A DNA stretch of 64,000 nt, taken from positions 186,001 to 250,000 of the forward strand of contig NC_035793.1 in assembly GCF_001653235.2 (NCBI RefSeq). The letters are read 5' to 3'. A program made the translations under genes and the position numbers. Source of the DNA: Pochonia chlamydosporia 170 (taxonomy: Eukaryota > Ascomycota > Sordariomycetes > Hypocreales > Clavicipitaceae). Below, piece by piece: positions 59,282 through 64,000 of the stretch. The notes under the pieces were generated by a model. It was not told where the DNA came from and made no database searches. It saw only the letters and a program-made list of their open reading frames with translations. The first letter of the stretch is position 1. Every line of letters starts with the position of its first letter.

Positions 59282-60244
59282 CTAAGTTCTAAAACTGCAA
59301 TTGAGACCTCGGATGAGATAATATAGAGTGCTCAACCGAGGTGTTTCCACCCCATTTTCCGCTGCTATATCTACGACATTCCCAATCAAAGCATCCACTT
59401 CCATTTCTCGCCCAGAAAGAGCATCTGCCATCATACTTGGCACAACGCCCGGAAGCTCTCTTATCGTCAAAAAGTCAAGTTGCTGTTGAATCACATCGTC
59501 GTCAATCTCAGTACAGCCAGATGCACGAGCTGTCCTTGCAATCTCCTCCATGACGTCTCGCATAAATTGAATCGCCCCTGGGGCGCTCTGAAAGAATGTG
59601 GCGTCTGGCAAACGGCAAAGAGCGCATATTGGATTCTCTGACGCGTTTATGAGAATCTTCTTCCACCGGCTGACTTGGATATCTGCCTCGTGGGTAACAG
59701 AAGCGCCACCTGTCTGCAACAAGTCTTTCAGCTTCTCCGCAGACGTCTTGTGGCCTTCTGGGGCACTAGCTGGATATGTTCCGAGTAGCAATCGGGCGGA
59801 AAGAGCGTGAGAGAAGACCCCGGGAGATGTTTGAGCAACTGGTGTGTATAGAACCACGCTGAGTATTGGATTCGTCGGAAACATCTCATGGAAGGGTTGC
59901 TCGATGGCAATTCCATTTTGCATAAGAACGAGGGAGGTATGAGGCGCTATTATAGAGACCATGGCTTGAATATCCTCTTTTTTGGTTGTTGCTTTCGTAG
60001 TGATGAACACGTAGTCGAATTGTTTTCCTAGTTTGCTGGCGTCGTGAATTGATCGCACAACCGTTGGCTTTACAACAAGGCCAGAACCCCAGAGGGTTGA
60101 GTTGATAGTGATACCATCTTTGCTAACCACATCAAAGTTGGAACGACAGACGAGGACTATATCTTGTGGCGGTATGGCTGATGAAGTTAAGAAGGTTGCA
60201 ACGGCGCCTATGCAACCACCACCATAGATCAACACTGACGGCAT
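59282..60244 (-). CDS. Ketopantoate/2-oxo-acid reductase (ApbA/PanE family)
   Basis: A single exon of 320 residues on the minus strand. The start is the ATG at 60244 (MPSVLIYGGGCIGAVATF); the frame extends upstream only to a non-ATG codon. NAD(P) motif GGGCIG at 8-13, hinge TTKA with K84, and catalytic region SRWKKILINASENPICAL (K195/K196, N200). The C-terminal helix PSMMADALSGREMEVDALIG corresponds to the substrate-binding SSM.QD...GR.TEID of PanE. Family members reduce 2-oxopantoate to pantoate for CoA. A fungal branch includes 2-ketoisovalerate reductase, which makes D-2-hydroxyisovalerate for beauvericin-type depsipeptides. Given the adjacent aminotransferase, the latter role is attractive but not proven. 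The promoter is shared with the C2H2 gene (374 bp between start codons). Confidence 0.9.
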   Translation of the reverse strand: MPSVLIYGGGCIGAVATFLTSSAIPPQDIVLVCRSNFDVVSKDGITINSTLWGSGLVVKPTVVRSIHDASKLGKQFDYVFITTKATTKKEDIQAMVSIIAPHTSLVLMQNGIAIEQPFHEMFPTNPILSVVLYTPVAQTSPGVFSHALSARLLLGTYPASAPEGHKTSAEKLKDLLQTGGASVTHEADIQVSRWKKILINASENPICALCRLPDATFFQSAPGAIQFMRDVMEEIARTARASGCTEIDDDVIQQQLDFLTIRELPGVVPSMMADALSGREMEVDALIGNVVDIAAENGVETPRLSTLYYLIRGLNCSFRT

Positions 60245-60618
60245 TGCATACAATCTTCGTTTCGATACAGGTCCTCCTATCCACTGAATGGTGGTATTAC
60301 ACTCATATAGTCAAGACGTTGAAGACCGTCTTGTCAGTTTACGCGGAACATCCAAGATAGTCCCGGAGATAACTCATTAGCATCACTAGCTCCAGCCAGA
60401 TGGAACTAGCGCCAGCAAAGGCGTAAGGCGTAAGGCGCAGAAAGTTGTAGCTCGAAATGGAGCATCCAAGACGTTAGCTCCACATTCGACGCCATCAACT
60501 ATTCCGACATCGCTTGAAACTCGTGGTGACGAATATCGTTTCTGTGCTACCCTCGAGAGGTGAGGCGCACGCGTCTTTATACCACGTAGTAGCCTCTCCT
60601 CAGAAGACATATCCCAAA
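60245..60618. promoter_or_regulatory. Shared divergent promoter: reductase and C2H2 regulator
   Basis: 374 bp between the start codons of the reductase (minus) and the C2H2 gene (plus). It contains the right-hand GGCGTAA repeat array at 60418-60440. Such a bidirectional promoter would let the regulator and an enzyme of the pair be controlled together. Confidence 0.5.
60418..60440. repeat. Right array of GGCGTAA repeats (inverted relative to left array)
   Basis: AAGGCGTAAGGCGTAAGGCG is a short head-to-tail array. Its complement reads CGCCTTACGCCTTACGCC, matching the left array at 57656-57705. Confidence 0.7.
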
Positions 60619-62364
60619 ATGTTTCCATGGGATGACACTGATTTGCCATGGTCACTGCCCAACGACCTGTCGGGGGAGGTTGATGGAAATGTCGACGATC
60701 ACCTCGTTTTGGGTGAGCCTGTTATCGACAACTTGAACTCATACCGCCAGTCGGGCAACTATTTCGATGGACTCCCTCCGATGGCCGAGGATATAACTTT
60801 GGAACCTAGACTCGTACCAACAGGTAATGGAGCAAATAACGGCAGGGAGAACCAAATCCAACCGCTGGCACTGACGGCACCATCGCCTATAAGGAGTTCC
60901 AAACGACCAAGCACGCCTCTCCTAAACAATAGGCACAGCACTAGGGGGTATTTGAGGACGCCGTTGACAGCAAATTCGAGTAGAAGCCACGAAAGGTACC
61001 CCGATACTTTAATAGGCGAGTCGTATCTTGGAATGGAAACCGAAGCCCTGATGAAGCCGGGCTCGCTGGAACTATTCATGAACAGCGAGACTTCCACGGC
61101 TCCCCGGCAGATAAATCATCAGCCCCTACCATATGCAACGTCTTCTCGGTCCAGCTCAACTGGAGAGGCTGCCCTGGATCCCATGGAGAGATGGAGAGGT
61201 TCACCGCCGGAGTCAGAAGCCGCTTCATGGAGTGCCATCGCCGGTGCGTTGAAGGAAATGAATCGTCGTTCTGGTTCACGAGGAGATTTTAGATCACGCC
61301 GAACTGCAAGTCGAGCTGCCTCTACTACCAGTTTCACAAGTGCTCAATCGAGCAATTCGTCCCTCGCTTCAGCACAATCCAGCTCGTCAAAGACATCGCG
61401 ACGGCGATACCGCAACCCAACCAAAGCGCTTGGACGTGGCACTGGCTCGACAAAGGAACGACGAGCCTTTCAATGCACGTTTTGCTGTGATACCTTTCGG
61501 ACAAAGTATGACTGGTCACGACACGAAAAGTCTCTTCACCTTAACCTCGAGAAGTGGATTTGCACTCCCCATGGAGGTGCCGTGATTTCCAATGCAACCG
61601 GTCGAAGTCATTGTGCATACTGCAATATGCTAGATCCAACGCCTGCACATCTGAAAACTCATAATCATGGTGTCTGTCAAGACACGCTGGAGCCTCACGT
61701 CTTTTCTCGGAAAGACCACCTTTTCCAGCATCTTAGGCACGTTCACGACTTGGATGTGATGCCTGTCGTTGATGAATGGAAGATTGACCCTCCGCCGATT
61801 GTATCCCGCTGTGGCTTTTGCAACGCCAGATTTGAAACCTGGGGAGATCGTGCTGATCATCTTGCACAGCATTACCGTGAAGGGAAAACAATGTTTGACT
61901 GGCGAGGCGATCACTGCTTCGAGCCCTCCATTGCGTCCCAAGTGAGAAATTCACTTCCTCCGTACCTCATTGGCACAGAAGCCAGGAGCATTGTGCCGTT
62001 TTCTGCGACCGGTTCAGGAACCAAAGATCATTTGTCTCAAATGCAAGTTGGGCATGGGCCATGGGCTGCAACTCCACCAAATGTTGAATCCTCCACAGAG
62101 GTATCGACGAATAGTGATTCGAAGATGGTGAGGAGGGATGGCCCGGTTGCGAGTTTTGCGTCATACGTGGAGGTACTTACGTCGGGGCTTGCGCGGTATG
62201 CTCAGCAACAGATGGGAATGGGAGTGATGCCTACTGATAGGATGTTTCAAGATGAGGCGAGGCGGTTGCTATATGGGACGGAAGACGCATGGGACCAAAC
62301 TGCTGCTGATAATGGGGAGTGGTTGTCAGACTTTCGGAATAGACATGGATACAAAACGCCTTAG
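60619..62364 (+). CDS. C2H2 zinc-finger transcription factor
   Basis: A single exon of 581 residues. The first ATG in frame is at 60619 (MFPWDDTDLPWSLPNDLSG); upstream codons in the frame are non-ATG starts. The N-terminal half is disordered and Ser-rich, with a basic Ser/Arg stretch before the fingers. The first finger is AFQCTFCCDTFRTKYDWSRH (C-x2-C..H, about 284-307). A second, spaced unit is around HCAYCNML and SRKDHLFQHLRHVHDL, and a third is CGFCNARFETWGDRADHLAQ followed by H (about 398-420). The C-terminal part is helical and acidic. It is nuclear, and it probably regulates its divergent neighbour and/or the aminotransferase. Many fungal pathway-specific clusters use Zn2Cys6 rather than C2H2 regulators, so a broader role is also possible. 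Confidence 0.88.
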   Translation: MFPWDDTDLPWSLPNDLSGEVDGNVDDHLVLGEPVIDNLNSYRQSGNYFDGLPPMAEDITLEPRLVPTGNGANNGRENQIQPLALTAPSPIRSSKRPSTPLLNNRHSTRGYLRTPLTANSSRSHERYPDTLIGESYLGMETEALMKPGSLELFMNSETSTAPRQINHQPLPYATSSRSSSTGEAALDPMERWRGSPPESEAASWSAIAGALKEMNRRSGSRGDFRSRRTASRAASTTSFTSAQSSNSSLASAQSSSSKTSRRRYRNPTKALGRGTGSTKERRAFQCTFCCDTFRTKYDWSRHEKSLHLNLEKWICTPHGGAVISNATGRSHCAYCNMLDPTPAHLKTHNHGVCQDTLEPHVFSRKDHLFQHLRHVHDLDVMPVVDEWKIDPPPIVSRCGFCNARFETWGDRADHLAQHYREGKTMFDWRGDHCFEPSIASQVRNSLPPYLIGTEARSIVPFSATGSGTKDHLSQMQVGHGPWAATPPNVESSTEVSTNSDSKMVRRDGPVASFASYVEVLTSGLARYAQQQMGMGVMPTDRMFQDEARRLLYGTEDAWDQTAADNGEWLSDFRNRHGYKTP

Positions 62365-62914
62365 TCTTCACAGGCACGTATATATTTGCAGGGTCGGTTA
62401 TGTGGTATCATGAAGCAAAGGGTCCACGACGGTGAATTCTGATATTGCGTAAATACATCAATCACCGTCACAGTTTATCTATCAAAAAGAAATTGAGAAG
62501 TGCAGCTATCAATTACATTAACGGGATGTTAATTGATCTGATAGTGCCAAAATTCCTTGGGGTTTGGTTCAAACGATAATGACGATACGGTTCATTGCTA
62601 AGATCCATTATGACAAGTTCACTACAAATAATGTCTTCATGAGTGAGCGCAACAGGATCGACTATTCCTAGCTGTGAATTGATTCGCCATGTCCTCCTCT
62701 GTGCTTAACACTGCAGAACACAGACAAATCACTCAAATATTGCTGGCCGGGGCGAACACCTTCAGGACTATTGTTCAACTTAGTTTTCACAGCGCTCAGG
62801 TAACGGTCTAGACTTTGGACGAGACACATACATAATGCTGTTAGTCGACGTTCTGTCAACACAAGCAGTTTGGGCGGTTTTTTGCAACAGTCTTTATCCT
62901 AGTCAAGATTCTTT
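62365..62914. other. Intergenic region
   Basis: 550 bp between the C2H2 gene and the next gene on the same strand. AT-rich in parts, with no recognised signal. Confidence 0.5.
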
Positions 62915-63739
62915 ATGACTACCAAGAAAAGCTTGCGTATCAGCATGACGCCCAACACGTGTCTTTCATCAGATAGCCACCCTCCGGAGTCGATCTGCTT
63001 CCCTAGCAAGCCTCAAACAGGAAATCCATCTCCTCAACCGCTCACCACTCGACCTCCTCCCACTCACCAGTCCGACTTCGTCCTCCCTGCCGGTCTTATC
63101 GCTCCCCAGCTTCCGCCGCCGGGACTTCTTCCACCCGGACTTGACGAAAGACTACGTGTCCAAAACAGCAATCACCTCGACGTGGAAGATGGAATCATAT
63201 TGAGCAACCTTCTCTATGTTCCTCAGATGGACTACACGGATTTCTTCACATACACCATCACTCAGCGGGCTATTCGCGAGCTCATCGACAAGGAGCCCAT
63301 CTTTATTCAGTTCAACGAGCTCGGAAGGTACGCCATAAGATGGGGCATCGAGCTTCGCCTGGCAGCTCTCGTGGAATGGGCCAAGCTGCGCAAGTTACTA
63401 GTTAGGCTTCTCCACGAGGAGTGGGAAAGCGCGGTTGATCCTTTGCAGTACCGACTGGGTATGTATCTCTGGCACTTTAACAGAGAGATCGACTTGATCA
63501 TGACGACGCTTAGGGACGAGGCGAAACTCCTTAGCGATAATGAAAAGGTCTACTTTCGCTATATTTGGCGGGAGATGGATCACTGGTGGATGATAAGAGC
63601 GAAAGTGGGAACGGACTTTGAGTTGTTGAACTTGTATGATCCTACGTTTTCTCATCGTCTTCAGTGCAAGTTGGATATTATCGCCAATGAGTTGCAGGCG
63701 TATGATAGGCTGGAAAGCGAGGAAACGGCAAATGGGTAA
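62915..63739 (+). CDS. Conserved hypothetical protein
   Basis: A single exon of 274 residues starting MTTKKSLRISMTPNTCLSSD. The first 75 residues are Pro/Ser-rich and disordered. The rest is predicted mostly helical, with many Trp, Leu and Arg residues: DYTDFFTYTITQRAIRELID, RWGIELRLAALVEWAKLRKL, YRLGMYLWHFNREIDLIMTT, VYFRYIWREMDHWWMIRAKV. There is no signal peptide or membrane helix. I do not recognise the family. The coding strand becomes purine-rich in the second half, as in neighbouring genes, which supports it being a real gene. Confidence 0.7.
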   Translation: MTTKKSLRISMTPNTCLSSDSHPPESICFPSKPQTGNPSPQPLTTRPPPTHQSDFVLPAGLIAPQLPPPGLLPPGLDERLRVQNSNHLDVEDGIILSNLLYVPQMDYTDFFTYTITQRAIRELIDKEPIFIQFNELGRYAIRWGIELRLAALVEWAKLRKLLVRLLHEEWESAVDPLQYRLGMYLWHFNREIDLIMTTLRDEAKLLSDNEKVYFRYIWREMDHWWMIRAKVGTDFELLNLYDPTFSHRLQCKLDIIANELQAYDRLESEETANG

Positions 63740-64000
63740 TGAAGAATTGGGACGAGGAGTATTCTCATTGTCAGGAGATACATGGATGTTTGTGATGAGC
63801 AAGTATGTTTGGTCGGTTTGGTTTGTTTTGGTACGAAGTAATGGCGTGCGTAGTCTTTGTTAGACAGTTAATACTAATCAGCGCAACTTGATCAGTTTAT
63901 GACTGCTTGCTAATGTGTAAAGATAATGACAGCGCTCATGTGTAGCATCAAGCGGATGTCAGATTCCACGGACGAATTGAGGGAGAAGAAAATTAATGCA
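63740..64000. other. Right edge, no feature
   Basis: 260 bp after the last stop codon. The frame at 63636-63863 is a shadow of the gene. Nothing was recognised. Confidence 0.5.

Overview
The window is nuclear DNA of a filamentous ascomycete. Protein genes carry short GT..AG introns (about 45-200 bp) with CTAAC/CTGAC-like branch sites, tiny 5' coding exons occur, a Pol III tRNA-Ser lies near the left end, and the gene set is that of Pezizomycotina: SCH9 kinase, mannitol-1-phosphate dehydrogenase, a fungal HAUS6-type augmin subunit and a GH33 sialidase. Protein resemblance suggests Sordariomycetes, probably Hypocreales. That last step is inference from remembered family patterns, not a search. 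There is no bacterial, plasmid, viral or CRISPR content, and no intact transposon.

Layout. 1-8.7 kb is sparse: tRNA-Ser(CGA), a small secreted GPI-anchor-type protein, and a six-exon DHA2-type MFS exporter with a broken fragment of a second copy 2.2 kb upstream. 8.7-20.6 kb holds core genes: SEC27 (COPI beta'), divergent SCH9 (AGC kinase, with a one-base frame break) and PGI1 (glucose-6-phosphate isomerase). A 6.7-kb gene-poor gap follows, then mannitol-1-phosphate dehydrogenase (frame break at a C run). PGI makes the fructose-6-phosphate that this enzyme reduces. 29.5-34 kb carries a secreted DUF4419 protein, a small Myb/SANT-like protein, and a divergent, very intron-rich argininosuccinate synthase gene (15 exons, one of 5 nt, one frame break). 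34.9-42.8 kb has HAUS6, mitochondrial ribosomal protein MRP21, an RBM25-like PWI splicing factor and a crotonase-family enzyme. 45-50.9 kb has a DUF2235 alpha/beta-hydrolase with a perfect five-residue SP repeat, a membrane-anchored SDR and a decayed flavin amine oxidase. 52.7-63.7 kb has a secreted sialidase, a polytopic membrane protein, a trio (branched-chain aminotransferase, ketopantoate-reductase-family enzyme, C2H2 regulator), and an unknown protein.

The most interesting unit is the trio at 57.9-62.4 kb. The aminotransferase can turn branched-chain amino acids into 2-oxo acids. A ketopantoate/2-ketoisovalerate-reductase-type enzyme could reduce these to 2-hydroxy acids, which are building blocks of fungal depsipeptides. 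The C2H2 gene shares a promoter region with the reductase. Inverted arrays of a GCGCCTTA-type repeat bracket the two enzyme genes.

Four genes have interrupted frames. The amine oxidase has two independent lesions and is a convincing pseudogene. The single indels in SCH9, the mannitol dehydrogenase and argininosuccinate synthase could be sequence errors.
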